From positions 1-62,909 of the forward strand of contig CAJTAL010000024.1 of assembly GCA_910574285.1 (NCBI GenBank): a stretch of DNA of 62,909 bases, written 5' to 3'. This DNA is from Lachnospiraceae bacterium (lineage in GTDB: Bacteria > Bacillota > Clostridia > Lachnospirales > Lachnospiraceae). The notes below the pieces were generated by a model that had not been told where the DNA came from, did not search any database, and saw only the letters and a program-made list of their open reading frames with translations. The position numbers and the translations under genes were made by a program. Positions within the stretch are counted from its first letter, which is position 1. Every line of letters starts with the position of its first letter. Shown here in pieces: positions 7,329 through 17,090 of the stretch.

Positions 7329-7745
7329 ATGAGGAAATTTAGCGAATATTTGTTTTTCTGGACACTTGGAGGATGTCTCTATTACTATTTTGAGATCATC
7401 TTCCGCGGATTCTCCCATTGGTCCATGTTCATCCTTGGCGGAATCTGCATGGTTTTCTTTACGGTACAAGGGCAGGCTGTTCATTGGGAGGATCCGTTAT
7501 GGAGACAGATTCTCCGGTGTATCATATTTGTGACAGCGATGGAATTTATTACAGGTATTATCGTAAATAAATGGCTTCATCTGGCGGTTTGGGATTACAG
7601 CAACCAACCTTTTCAATTATTCGGGCAGATCTGTCTCCCGTTTATGATCATTTTCTCGGGGCTGTGCGCCATGGGCATTTTCCTTGGAGGTTATCTTTCT
7701 CATTGGCTGTACGGCGAGGAAAAACCGCATTATCATGTCTTTTAA
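7329..7745 (+). CDS. Membrane protein of the putative ABC-transporter permease family (CmpB-like)
   Basis: A 138-residue membrane protein with about four transmembrane stretches (roughly 7-22, 33-47, 62-80 and 100-125). The segment EFITGIIVNKWLHLAVWDYS followed by FGQICLP matches the conserved core of the PF06541 family, named after CmpB and annotated as a putative ABC transporter permease; the true function of that family is not settled. No ATPase gene is next to it. Its ribosome binding site lies in the right arm of the hairpin at 7280-7327, so expression may depend on that hairpin opening. Confidence 0.7.
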   Translation: MRKFSEYLFFWTLGGCLYYYFEIIFRGFSHWSMFILGGICMVFFTVQGQAVHWEDPLWRQILRCIIFVTAMEFITGIIVNKWLHLAVWDYSNQPFQLFGQICLPFMIIFSGLCAMGIFLGGYLSHWLYGEEKPHYHVF

Positions 7746-7806
7746 ATTCATATATTATTGCAGTCATTCTTGAGCGATAAGTTTTCTTATACGCTCCTGA
7801 AAAAAG

Positions 7807-7835
7807 TTGCCATTTTATGATTCTCTCGTTATACT
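7807..7835 (+). promoter_or_regulatory. Sigma-A type promoter of the DUF4132 operon
   Basis: TTGCCA (7807-7812), a 17-base spacer and TATACT (7830-7835). The start of transcription would fall near 7842. This is one of the best promoter matches in the window. Confidence 0.7.
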
Positions 7836-7844
7836 TAATAATAG

Positions 7845-7858
7845 GATGCCGCGGCATC
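7845..7858. promoter_or_regulatory. Perfect palindrome just past the promoter, candidate operator
   Basis: GATGCCGCGGCATC is a perfect 14-bp palindrome. It begins about three bases after the predicted transcription start, where a bound protein would block RNA polymerase. It is GC-rich in an AT-rich surround. No regulator gene is adjacent. Confidence 0.45.
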
Positions 7859-7920
7859 ATGAGGGCAAAATACCTTTTGATCCCGGCAGGAAAAGCAGAT
7901 AGATGTGCGGAGGAAGCAAG

Positions 7921-8343
7921 ATGGCGTTTACTATTAATGTAAGGATGAAGAAACCAGGGATACGAAAGAGCAGGGAACTGCCCTTGGTCCCCTTTGTTCT
8001 GGAAAAGAAGCCGGAAAATGTGAGGGAACTTCTGGTGGAACTGACAACCCTTGGGGTAAAGGATTATAATGAGAGGAAGGACACGGAGAATCTCCTGGCT
8101 TTCCTGACACAAGACGAGATTGCAGAGCAGGCAAAGAGAGGAAAGGTTTCCTTTGGCAGTCATGGAGGCAAAGACGCCGATCTTGAGAAAGCGGTGGTGA
8201 ATACGATCCAGTGCTTTGAAGACGGGATCTACCGTGTCTTTGCAGATGAGGAAGAGCTGACAAATCTCGAAGACAAGATTCCTTGGAAAGAAGGTATGAT
8301 ATTTACATTCATACGTCTTACGATGTTGTCAGGCAGAATATAA
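7921..8343 (+). CDS. Hypothetical protein, first gene of the DUF4132-like operon
   Basis: A 140-residue cytoplasmic protein of no recognised family. It is mixed alpha/beta and charged, with a Gly-rich stretch (SFGSHGGKDADLEKAV) near the middle and an ordinary hydrophobic C-terminus. ATG 7921 is chosen over the in-frame ATG 7903 because GGAGGA (7908-7913) is well spaced to it. It lies 49 bases ahead of the giant gene and shares its promoter, so it may be a partner or adaptor of that protein. Confidence 0.65.
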   Translation: MAFTINVRMKKPGIRKSRELPLVPFVLEKKPENVRELLVELTTLGVKDYNERKDTENLLAFLTQDEIAEQAKRGKVSFGSHGGKDADLEKAVVNTIQCFEDGIYRVFADEEELTNLEDKIPWKEGMIFTFIRLTMLSGRI

Positions 8344-8392
8344 ATCAGGAAGTACATGAATCAGAAAATATATGCTTCAGAAAGGAATGTTT

Positions 8393-11300
8393 ATGGCGGA
8401 ATTTACATATCAGACGAGAAAAAAGATAACGGAAAACTGGGTAAACGGATTAAAGGAGAAGGGAAGCCATCTCTCTCCTCAGGAAAAAGATATGCTGCCG
8501 GATGTCTACGGATATACGATACCTCAGAATGCCTGCAGCGACATGCGGAAGCTTCTGGCAGGCGGAAATTTTGAATCTTTGAGTGAGTTGTATAAGAGCC
8601 GCTATAAGAAATTGGTTGAAGTCTGTGTACCGGCAGAATATCAGGATGAGTTTTATTTCGCGCTGGATCAGATGAACCAGTATCAGATGACGGCGGGATG
8701 GTACCGCAGAAGTCTCCGTTCAGACAGTTATGAGCCCTTTGCGGAGCAGAGTGTAAAGACGCTGCGGGCATATGCAAGACTTGATTTTTACGGAGTTTCT
8801 CTTGCAAAGATTCTGACCGGGAATACAGACCCGGAGACTTACGACCATGCAAGGAATGATTATTTTCCTTATGCGGAGATGCTGGCGGCGAAGATTGACC
8901 GGGGAGATGAAGAGTCGATACAGGCAGTGAAAGATATCCTTCTTGGGGAAGGGAATACAGCCATGCTAAGCCATGAGCTGATCAGAAGCATCGTGATGAG
9001 CCGAAATGAGGATTTATATGATCTCCTTGGCAGATTCCTTCTGGCGGCAAGACTTCAGGAGGGAGCAAGGCAGGCGGTCTGCGAGACGATGGATGCCGGA
9101 CGGCCGGAGGCATTCCTGCATTTATTTACGGTTATCGAAGAGAATAATCTCATCCGTTACTCATCTGTGAAGCGTGCGGTATCCACCTGGATCGGTATTT
9201 TCAATGAGAAGAGTGTAGATCGGATCTCAGAGAAATTGCTGCGGATGATGGGACGATGCCTGAGGGAACCTGAATTCTGCGAGGAACAGCTTGCCTCAGA
9301 AGATTCTGTCGCTATAAGCTGCGTGCTCTGGGCAAAGGGCTTCTATGACGCGAAGCTCGCAGTCAGAGCTGTACGGGAGCTGATTTCTCACGGCACCAGG
9401 CACCAGAAGATGACAGCGTCTTATTTTTGCCTGTCTCTCCAGGAAGAGAGCCTTAAGATGCAGTCGTCAAAAGAAATTATTCTGAACCACCCGGACGACC
9501 TAGAGCTTACGGCATGCTTTCTGCCCGGGTTTATGGGATCGGCCAACAGCCATTTTTACCGGCTCGTCAAAGAGGAGGGGAACAATATCTATTCCTTCCG
9601 CGGCAGCAAGGTGACAGAGCCAAAGAAGATGGAGCTGGAAGAGATGTTTTCCGACAGGGAAGAGGCAGAGAGAAGCTATGATATCCTGAAAGATATCTTA
9701 GGAAGACTCCCGAAGAAAGGACTCACGTTCTCACCCTGTATCTTTCCGTGGCATCAGGTATCCATAGGGCCTTCGGTGATAGCCCAGCGGCTCTGTCTGA
9801 TCGCATGGATGCTGCAGGACGAAGAGAGATTGGATGAGGCTGCAGGATATATCCCGTTAATCGGGCAGGGAGAAGGATATTCTTATTACAGCGCGTCCCG
9901 GGCGGCGGCCGCGCGTCTGCTGCTTTACCGCCCGGTATCGGAGAGCAGAAAGAAGGTATTATTCGAGCTTCTGCATAATCCGGAAGAATATACCAACGAG
10001 GAAGCCTACCATCTTGTAGACGATATGGAACTTGAGGAATCGGATTTCATACAGATTGAAAAGAATCTAAAGTATAAAAAAGGGCGCAAAGGTACGCTTG
10101 CGCTTCTTGAAAAACAGAATTACGGACAGCTTGCAGGCTGTATCGTCCGGCTTCTGGGGGATAAATCCGAAGATTGCCGGATGGGTGCCTTAGACTTGGC
10201 ATTGAGGCTTAAGAAGGAGGATTTGAAGCATTTTGAGGATGTTATCCCACATCTTCAGGCAATGTCGGCGCCTACCGGAAAAGAACAGGTGCTTCTTGAC
10301 GAGCTTTTGGGCGAAAAGAGCGCCGCCCAGGATATCCTGAACACGCCGGGCTATGGTTTGTATGACGTGAATCAGGAGTGGGTTCTTCCGCCTATGGAGA
10401 TCGACCCTAATCAGGCTTCCGGTCTCTTCTCTTATGGAGAAGAGGAATGTATCCGGGTATGTAAGAAGCTGGATCAGTTGATTGATGAGAATAAAGCCTT
10501 GTCCTATCAGACGGCATGGGGACAGGACGAACTTCTGGGAAATGATCTGAAGACAAGCCGTTATATCAACAGCGATCCGGATGCCGAACCGCTGGATGCA
10601 TATCCTTTTCGGGATATTTGGGAGGAATTCTACAAAAAAGAGATTAAGAATCCGCAGCTTCTTCTGGAAACAGAACTTTATCGGCAATGCTGCCATCAGA
10701 GAAATTTCTATGAGTATAATGAGAAGTTATATAAACAGGTATTTGGTAACGGACTCTTAAAGAAACCGCCTTTTAAAAAGTTGCTGCTGCCCATTTCCTA
10801 TCATCGTCAGGTGAATACTTTACTTTCTGTATTGTGCGCCCAGTATGTTCCGGATGCGGTAAAGGCAGATTTTGCGCTGCGGGGGACGGCAAGGTTCTTG
10901 TCTGTGCTTAATACTTCCAACGATCTCTTCCCCGTCAGTGAGAAACGCTGGAACGGCGAGACTGTAACCTATACAAAGAGAGCGGCAGAGCTTCCGGTTT
11001 TTGCGGAGATGATCAAATGGCTTGGCCTGGCAGACGAGAAAGACTGGGGAAGCGCGTTTACCTTAAGATTCCGGCTGCAGCAGCATTATCTCGCACAGAA
11101 AGGGCGGGAACAGAAGCAGTATTCTTATCAGGAGTCCAGACATTGTTACCTGGGGCTTTCGAATTATGTGGAATGTTATGTACGGGGAATCTGGAATAAA
11201 AGCCTGTTCTATAAAGCAGTCTTCACGTTCCTTAACATGGGAAGCATCCTGGAGCCGGTCAGTACCGTGGAGCAAAAAGGCGCGGTTTCGTCAAGGAACG

Positions 11301-13546
11301 CCAGAATCTACGCTCTGAATTCTTTCTTTGGTTATAATGTGATCAGACCCGCGGACGGGAAATACCGATTCGACACGATAGGAGACGAGCTTCCGGCGAT
11401 GGCTCTGGCTCATGAGCTCTATCAGGAATTGATCCCCCTGGTCATGAAGGTAGAGTTAAAGAGGGGAGAGAAGCCGACGCCATTCTCCGAATACATCCGG
11501 CAGATTCGGATTATTTATGGTATTGAATATATGATTCAGATTCTGACGGCGCTTGGGAAAGATACTCTGCAGCGCGGATATAGTTATTATTCTGCTAACA
11601 GTGAGCGGAAGGTCGTTTTAAGCCATCTGCTGTCGGTCTGCGTACCGAAACCTGATGAGACGGCACAAGATCTTAAGGAAGCGCTTAAAGGAACGGATAT
11701 TACGAAGAAACGCCTTGCAGAACTCTCTATGTACGCCCAGCAATGGATTCCCATGATCGAAGAATATCTCAAGATTCCGGGATTTGCCAGTACATGTTAT
11801 TATTTCATGGCACACACCAGCGAAGGGCTGGACGAGCAGCTTACCTCGGTGATCGCAAAATATACGCCCCTCTCACCGGAAGAATTAAAAGACGGGGCTT
11901 TTGACATTCACTGGTTCTTCGAAGCCTATGAAAATGTGGGGGAAAAGAATTTCAAGCTTCTTTACGACGCCGCAAAATATTCTTCCGCCGGAGCCGCTCA
12001 TGCAAGAGCAAGAAAATATGCGGACGCCGCCCTTGGAAAGGTGAAAAAAGAGGATTTGAAAGCAGAGATTGACGCAAAGCGAAATAAGGATCTTCTGATG
12101 AGTATAGGTCTCCTGCCGCTTCCGAAGCAGAAACATAAGATGGAAGAAGAGCTTTTGGACCGTTACCAGTTTATCCAGAAATATAAGAAAGAAAGCAGGC
12201 AGTTCGGTGCTCAGCGGCGGGCAAGCGAAGGGCGCGCGGTAGAGATTGCCCTGCAAAACCTGAGCGTCAACGCAGGATTTACCGATGTGACCCGTCTTAT
12301 GCTTCGCATGGAAGGAAAATTGGTCGAGCAGTCTGCAGAATACTTTGACTGGAAGCCTGTAGAAGAACTGGAATTGATGATATCGATAGATGAATACGGA
12401 AAGAGTTCGCTGAAATGCCGAAAAGGCGGGAAGATTCTCAAAGCCATTCCTTCAAAGTACAAGAAGAATGATGCGGTTAAAAAATATCAGGAAATCAATA
12501 AGCAGCTAAAGGAGCAGTATGTCAGGACGAAGCAGATGATGGAACAGGCGATGGAAGACCAGACGTCTTTCGAAGTATGGGAATTTCTTGAGCTTAGGAA
12601 GAATCCTGTAGTGCGCCCGATTGTGGAGTTCCTGGTGGTAAAACGTATCGGCCGCACAGCGGCAGACACGGCGCCGATAGGATTTCTGACAGACGAAGGG
12701 CTCGTTGACGATTTTGGAAACGTACTTCCGGTAAAACCGGACGACAAGATTCTGATCGCGCATCCTTTCGACCTGTATGCAAGCGGACGATGGCATGAAT
12801 ATCAGAAGCTTTTATTTGAAAAGAAGATCAGACAGCCCTTTAAGCAGGTATTCCGTGAACTGTACCTGAAACTGGAAGAGGAACTTGACAAGGATGATTC
12901 CCGATTATTTTCCGGCAATCAGATCCAGCCGCAGAAGACAGTCGGAGCGCTTAAGAGCCGCCGATGGGTAGCCGATTATGAGGACGGCCTGCAGAAGATC
13001 TATTATAAAGAAAATATCGTTGCCTGTATCTATGCCATGGCAGACTGGTTTTCGCCAAGCGACATCGAAGCGCCGACTCTGGAGTGGGTTGTATTCTCCG
13101 ACAGGAAGACCGGGGAAGCAAGGAAGATCAAGGAGATCCCGGATGTGATCTACAGTGAGGTGATGAGGGACGTAGACTTAGCGGTCAGCGTCGCCCATGC
13201 AGGCGGCGTAGATCCGGAGACCAGTCATTCGACCATTGAGATGCGAAGGGCGATTGCCGAATGTAATCTTGAACTGTTCAAGATCAGTAACGTCCGTCTG
13301 GAAGGAAATCATGCCTTGATTGAAGGGAAGCTTGGACAGTATTCCGTGCATCTTGGAAGCGGCGTGGTGCATCAGGTCGGCAATTCTATGCTGTCTGTCG
13401 TGCCTGTGCATTCCCAGCACAGAGGACGCATCTTCCTGCCGTTTATCGACGACGATCCGAAGACTGCGGAGATCATGTCGAAGATCCTGTTATTTGCGGA
13501 AGATACGAAGATCAAGGATCCGAGTATACTTTCCCAGATCCGGTAA
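8393..13546 (+). CDS. Very large DUF4132-like protein (1717 residues)
   Basis: A 1717-residue soluble protein with no signal peptide or membrane segment. I recognise it as resembling the DUF4132 (MolR/YehI-like) group, in Firmicutes often with a DUF5724 region. The long middle part is built of helical, HEAT-like stretches; the C-terminal 450 residues are the most DUF4132-like, including IGFLTDEGLVDDFGNVLP, ILIAHPFDLYASGRWHEYQ, LFEKKIRQPFKQVFRELYL and a last beta-rich part ending with VHLGSGVVHQVGNSML. The molecular role is unknown; relatives are sometimes near MoxR-type ATPase and von Willebrand A genes, which are absent here. ATG 8393 is preferred over 8372 because AAAGGA (8381-8386) is six bases ahead. 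Confidence 0.7.
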   Translation: MAEFTYQTRKKITENWVNGLKEKGSHLSPQEKDMLPDVYGYTIPQNACSDMRKLLAGGNFESLSELYKSRYKKLVEVCVPAEYQDEFYFALDQMNQYQMTAGWYRRSLRSDSYEPFAEQSVKTLRAYARLDFYGVSLAKILTGNTDPETYDHARNDYFPYAEMLAAKIDRGDEESIQAVKDILLGEGNTAMLSHELIRSIVMSRNEDLYDLLGRFLLAARLQEGARQAVCETMDAGRPEAFLHLFTVIEENNLIRYSSVKRAVSTWIGIFNEKSVDRISEKLLRMMGRCLREPEFCEEQLASEDSVAISCVLWAKGFYDAKLAVRAVRELISHGTRHQKMTASYFCLSLQEESLKMQSSKEIILNHPDDLELTACFLPGFMGSANSHFYRLVKEEGNNIYSFRGSKVTEPKKMELEEMFSDREEAERSYDILKDILGRLPKKGLTFSPCIFPWHQVSIGPSVIAQRLCLIAWMLQDEERLDEAAGYIPLIGQGEGYSYYSASRAAAARLLLYRPVSESRKKVLFELLHNPEEYTNEEAYHLVDDMELEESDFIQIEKNLKYKKGRKGTLALLEKQNYGQLAGCIVRLLGDKSEDCRMGALDLALRLKKEDLKHFEDVIPHLQAMSAPTGKEQVLLDELLGEKSAAQDILNTPGYGLYDVNQEWVLPPMEIDPNQASGLFSYGEEECIRVCKKLDQLIDENKALSYQTAWGQDELLGNDLKTSRYINSDPDAEPLDAYPFRDIWEEFYKKEIKNPQLLLETELYRQCCHQRNFYEYNEKLYKQVFGNGLLKKPPFKKLLLPISYHRQVNTLLSVLCAQYVPDAVKADFALRGTARFLSVLNTSNDLFPVSEKRWNGETVTYTKRAAELPVFAEMIKWLGLADEKDWGSAFTLRFRLQQHYLAQKGREQKQYSYQESRHCYLGLSNYVECYVRGIWNKSLFYKAVFTFLNMGSILEPVSTVEQKGAVSSRNARIYALNSFFGYNVIRPADGKYRFDTIGDELPAMALAHELYQELIPLVMKVELKRGEKPTPFSEYIRQIRIIYGIEYMIQILTALGKDTLQRGYSYYSANSERKVVLSHLLSVCVPKPDETAQDLKEALKGTDITKKRLAELSMYAQQWIPMIEEYLKIPGFASTCYYFMAHTSEGLDEQLTSVIAKYTPLSPEELKDGAFDIHWFFEAYENVGEKNFKLLYDAAKYSSAGAAHARARKYADAALGKVKKEDLKAEIDAKRNKDLLMSIGLLPLPKQKHKMEEELLDRYQFIQKYKKESRQFGAQRRASEGRAVEIALQNLSVNAGFTDVTRLMLRMEGKLVEQSAEYFDWKPVEELELMISIDEYGKSSLKCRKGGKILKAIPSKYKKNDAVKKYQEINKQLKEQYVRTKQMMEQAMEDQTSFEVWEFLELRKNPVVRPIVEFLVVKRIGRTAADTAPIGFLTDEGLVDDFGNVLPVKPDDKILIAHPFDLYASGRWHEYQKLLFEKKIRQPFKQVFRELYLKLEEELDKDDSRLFSGNQIQPQKTVGALKSRRWVADYEDGLQKIYYKENIVACIYAMADWFSPSDIEAPTLEWVVFSDRKTGEARKIKEIPDVIYSEVMRDVDLAVSVAHAGGVDPETSHSTIEMRRAIAECNLELFKISNVRLEGNHALIEGKLGQYSVHLGSGVVHQVGNSMLSVVPVHSQHRGRIFLPFIDDDPKTAEIMSKILLFAEDTKIKDPSILSQIR

Positions 13547-13603
13547 TGAAGCGCTTCGGCAGACATGAAAGCTCATGGCGGCGTATGTTGTGCAAGAAGC
13601 GGT

Positions 13604-13621
13604 TTTGACCGTCCGGTCAAA
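13604..13621. promoter_or_regulatory. Inverted repeat, candidate operator for the YczE-like gene
   Basis: TTTGACCG (13604-13611) and CGGTCAAA (13614-13621) are exact inverted arms around a two-base centre. TGACC..GGTCA is a common half-site form for TetR-type repressors. The site is 39 bases before the ATG of the membrane protein gene. No adjacent regulator; the TetR gene at 61714 is far away and has its own different palindrome. Confidence 0.45.
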
Positions 13622-13659
13622 GGGATAGCTGGCAAATAGGCAGTAATGAGGTTGTGGTT

Positions 13660-14316
13660 ATGAGAAAGATGAAAGTCAGTAACGAGATTGTATATCTGGC
13701 GGGAGCGTTGGTCCTGTCTTTGGCTACGGCAATGCTGACTGCCGCGGATTTTGGATTGTCGGTGATCGTATCACCGGCATATCTGGTCAGCATGAAAATA
13801 CCTTTTCTTACCTTCGGGCAGGCGGAGTATGTGGTTCAGGGAATCCTGTTTCTTGTATTCTGCATTGCAATGAGACAGATAAAACCGCTGTATTTCGGCG
13901 CGTTTTTATCGGGCGTGATCTACGGTTTCCTTCTGGATCTCTGGAGACTTTTGATCCCTCATTTCAACCCAAAGATTCACATGCCGGGGACTCTGCCTCT
14001 TACCATACGGATGATCTATTTTATTATTGGTTTCTTTATCAATGCATTCGGAGCCCTGCTTTATTTCAAAAACAAATATTATCCGCAGGTGTATGAATTT
14101 TTTGTAAAGGGAATCAGTGAAAAATATCAGATCGAGTTACCGAGATTCAAGTTACGGTTTGATCTTTCATTCTTCGTACTGACGTTGGTTCTTTCCTTTT
14201 GTCTGTTTCACGGACTTAGGGGAGTCGGCGCGGGGACGGTCATTATGGCATGTCTGAACGGACCGCTGATCGGCGTGTATGGGAGATGGTTTGACAGACA
14301 TTTTAAAGTAACGTAA
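13660..14316 (+). CDS. YczE/YitT-like membrane protein (DUF6198 type)
   Basis: A 218-residue integral membrane protein with about five transmembrane segments: residues near 8-30, 45-65, 72-92, 110-130 and 165-188. The opening LAGALVLSLATAMLTAADFGLSV and the glycine-rich end GAGTVIMACLNGPLIG match the YczE/YyaS/YitT group of putative transporters, whose substrate is not known. ATG 13660 is preferred to GTG 13654 because of spacing from TGAGGT. The inverted repeat at 13604-13621 may control it. It is transcribed in the same direction as mutS but likely as a separate unit. Confidence 0.75.
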   Translation: MRKMKVSNEIVYLAGALVLSLATAMLTAADFGLSVIVSPAYLVSMKIPFLTFGQAEYVVQGILFLVFCIAMRQIKPLYFGAFLSGVIYGFLLDLWRLLIPHFNPKIHMPGTLPLTIRMIYFIIGFFINAFGALLYFKNKYYPQVYEFFVKGISEKYQIELPRFKLRFDLSFFVLTLVLSFCLFHGLRGVGAGTVIMACLNGPLIGVYGRWFDRHFKVT

Positions 14317-14370
14317 TATAGAAAAGTTATGGAAGTTGTGAAGTTCTGTCTTTTTTATTTGGAACAGAAA

Positions 14371-14379
14371 TGCTATAAT
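14371..14379 (+). promoter_or_regulatory. Extended -10 promoter ahead of mutS
   Basis: TGCTATAAT gives TGn plus a perfect TATAAT (14374-14379), 28 bases before the chosen mutS start. No good -35 is visible. It would drive mutS, mutL and miaA. Confidence 0.6.
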
Positions 14380-14406
14380 GATGGAATCAAAAGACAAAAG
14401 AGAGGT

Positions 14407-17061
14407 ATGACTGTGGCGGAATTGACACCGATGATGCAGCAATACATGGAGACGAAGAAGGAGTATCAGGACTGCATTTTATTCTATAGATTAGGGGATT
14501 TTTATGAGATGTTTTTTGACGACGCCCTGACTGCGTCGAGAGAGCTGGAGATTACACTGACCGGTAAAAACTGCGGGCTTGAAGAGCGGGCGCCGATGTG
14601 CGGCGTTCCTTTTCACGCCGTAGACGGTTATCTGAACCGGCTGGTATCCAAGGGATATAAAGTAGCGATCTGTGAGCAGATGGAAGATCCGTCGACGGCA
14701 AAGGGGCTGGTAAAGCGCGATGTGGTCCGGATTGTGACGCCGGGTACGAATCTGGATGTACAGGCGTTAGACGAGACAAAGAATAACTATATCATGTGCG
14801 TGGTCTATATTACGGACCGTTACGGTCTGTCCGTGGCGGACGTAACTACGGGAGAGTATGTAGTCACAGAATTAAGTGATACGGAGAAGTTGTTTGATGA
14901 GATTTATAAATTCATGCCGTCGGAGCTGATCTGCAATGAATCCTTCTACATGAGCGGTATGGATCTGGATCTTTTGAAGGAAAAGCTTGGGATTACATTA
15001 TATTCTCTGGATTCCTGGTACTTTGACGATAAGATATGTCAGCATACTCTTATGGATCATTTTCATGTAAAAGAACTGGAGGGGCTGGGGCTTCGGGACT
15101 ACGACTGCGGGATGATCGCGGCAGGAGCGCTGCTTAAGTATCTGCTGGAAACGCAGAAGAGAGATCTGTCGCATATTACCCGGCTTTCGATCTACGCAAC
15201 GGGAAAATATATGCTGCTTGACAGCTCTACCCGCCGGAATCTGGAACTTAGTGAGACCCTTCGTGAGAAGCAGAAAAGGGGCTCGCTTCTGTGGGTGATC
15301 GACAAGACGAAGACGGCTATGGGAGCACGGCTGCTCCGCAAATTTATCGAACAGCCGCTGATTGACAGGCAAGAGATCGAACGCCGCCTGGATGCGGTGG
15401 AGGAATTAAAGAATAATGCTATTTCCAGAGAAGAACTTCGGGAATATCTTTCTTCTATCTATGACCTGGAGCGTCTGGTATGCAAGATTACCTATCAGTC
15501 GGCGAATCCCAGAGATCTGATCGCTTTCGAGCGTTCCCTTAAGATGCTGCCTCATATCAAATACATACTGAAGGAAATGAAATCGCCGCTTCTGCAGGAA
15601 TTGCATGACGGTCTGGACACGCTTGAGGATCTCTGTGAACTGGTAGAAAACGCCGTCAGGGAAGAACCGCCGATTGCCATGCGGGAAGGCGGTATTATTA
15701 AGGAAGGTTACAACGAAGAGGTGGACCGGCTCCGGTCTGCCAAATCGGACGGGAAGGAATGGCTTGCGAAGCTTGAAGCGAACGAGCGGGAGAAGACGGG
15801 GATTAAGAATCTTAAGATCCGCTTTAATAAGGTATTCGGTTATTATCTTGAGGTGACAAATTCTTTTAAGAATCTTGTGCCGGAATACTATACCCGCAAG
15901 CAGACGCTTGCCAATGCGGAGCGTTATATTATTCCGGAATTGAAAGAATTGGAAGATACGATCCTTGGAGCAGAGGACAGATTATACGCGTTAGAATACC
16001 AGTTATATTGTGAAGTGCGGGATAAGATCGGGACAGAGATATTAAGGATTCAGTCAAGCGCGCAGGCTGTCGCACAGTTAGACGCGTTTTCCTCTCTGGC
16101 GCTGGTGGCGGAGAGGAATCGTTATGTCCGTCCGGGAATCAATGAGAAAGGAATCATTGATATTAAGGACGGGCGTCATCCGGTAGTGGAGAGAATGATC
16201 CCGAATGATATGTTTATCGCGAACGATACATATCTGAATGACAAGAAGAAAAGAATTTCCGTCATTACGGGTCCGAATATGGCGGGGAAATCAACTTATA
16301 TGCGGCAGACAGCGCTGATCGTCCTGATGGCGCAGATCGGTTCCTTTGTCCCGGCTTCCAGTGCGGATATCGGCCTGGTAGACCGGATCTTCACCAGGGT
16401 GGGGGCCTCCGACGACCTGGCGAGCGGACAGAGTACCTTTATGGTAGAGATGACGGAGGTGGCGAATATCTTACGCAACGCAACCAGCAAAAGCCTGCTG
16501 ATCCTTGATGAGATCGGCCGCGGCACCAGTACCTTCGACGGACTGAGTATAGCCTGGGCGGTGATCGAGCATATCAGCAGCAGTAAGCTGCTGGGCGCCA
16601 AGACGTTATTTGCCACTCATTATCACGAGCTGACAGAACTGGAAGGAAAGATCAATAACGTCAATAACTATTGTATCGCCGTGAAGGAGAAGGGCGACGA
16701 CATCATCTTCCTTCGCAAGATCGTAAAGGGGGGCGCGGACAAAAGTTACGGTATCCAGGTGGCCCGGCTTGCAGGGGTTCCCGATACCGTCATCGAACGG
16801 GCAAAAGAGATCGTGGAAGAACTGGTACAGGCGGATATTACGGATAAAATCAAAGATATTGCGTCCCATGGACATGAACAGCAGGCTGTTAAGCCAAAAC
16901 ATTATGACGAGGTGGATCTGGCACAGATGTCTCTGTTTGATACGGTGAAGGACGATGATGTGATTGAGGAGATAAAGGGGCTGGATCTGGGTAATCTGAC
17001 TCCCATAGACGCGTTGAATACCCTGTATCAACTGCAGAATAAGCTGAAAAATCGATGGTAG
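14407..17061 (+). CDS. mutS: DNA mismatch repair protein MutS
   Basis: An 884-residue MutS that recognises mismatches and passes the signal to MutL. The mismatch-reading Phe-x-Glu motif is present (GDFYEMF, Phe32 and Glu34). The C-terminal ATPase has Walker A GPNMAGKST near residue 621 and Walker B LLILDEIGRGTSTFDG, then the ATHYHEL signature. An open frame extends upstream to 14329, but that part carries the promoter and is not MutS-like; ATG 14407 follows AGAGAGGT. mutL follows at once, with mutS, mutL and miaA forming one operon. Confidence 0.97.
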   Translation: MTVAELTPMMQQYMETKKEYQDCILFYRLGDFYEMFFDDALTASRELEITLTGKNCGLEERAPMCGVPFHAVDGYLNRLVSKGYKVAICEQMEDPSTAKGLVKRDVVRIVTPGTNLDVQALDETKNNYIMCVVYITDRYGLSVADVTTGEYVVTELSDTEKLFDEIYKFMPSELICNESFYMSGMDLDLLKEKLGITLYSLDSWYFDDKICQHTLMDHFHVKELEGLGLRDYDCGMIAAGALLKYLLETQKRDLSHITRLSIYATGKYMLLDSSTRRNLELSETLREKQKRGSLLWVIDKTKTAMGARLLRKFIEQPLIDRQEIERRLDAVEELKNNAISREELREYLSSIYDLERLVCKITYQSANPRDLIAFERSLKMLPHIKYILKEMKSPLLQELHDGLDTLEDLCELVENAVREEPPIAMREGGIIKEGYNEEVDRLRSAKSDGKEWLAKLEANEREKTGIKNLKIRFNKVFGYYLEVTNSFKNLVPEYYTRKQTLANAERYIIPELKELEDTILGAEDRLYALEYQLYCEVRDKIGTEILRIQSSAQAVAQLDAFSSLALVAERNRYVRPGINEKGIIDIKDGRHPVVERMIPNDMFIANDTYLNDKKKRISVITGPNMAGKSTYMRQTALIVLMAQIGSFVPASSADIGLVDRIFTRVGASDDLASGQSTFMVEMTEVANILRNATSKSLLILDEIGRGTSTFDGLSIAWAVIEHISSSKLLGAKTLFATHYHELTELEGKINNVNNYCIAVKEKGDDIIFLRKIVKGGADKSYGIQVARLAGVPDTVIERAKEIVEELVQADITDKIKDIASHGHEQQAVKPKHYDEVDLAQMSLFDTVKDDDVIEEIKGLDLGNLTPIDALNTLYQLQNKLKNRW

Positions 17062-17090
17062 AGGTGCGGCAGTTCGGAGGACGAAATATT

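Noticed and set aside
13565-13639. 24-codon open frame MKAHGGVCCARSGFDRPVK overlapping the inverted repeat
   Set aside because: No ribosome binding site and no Trp/His-type attenuator codons; likely chance.
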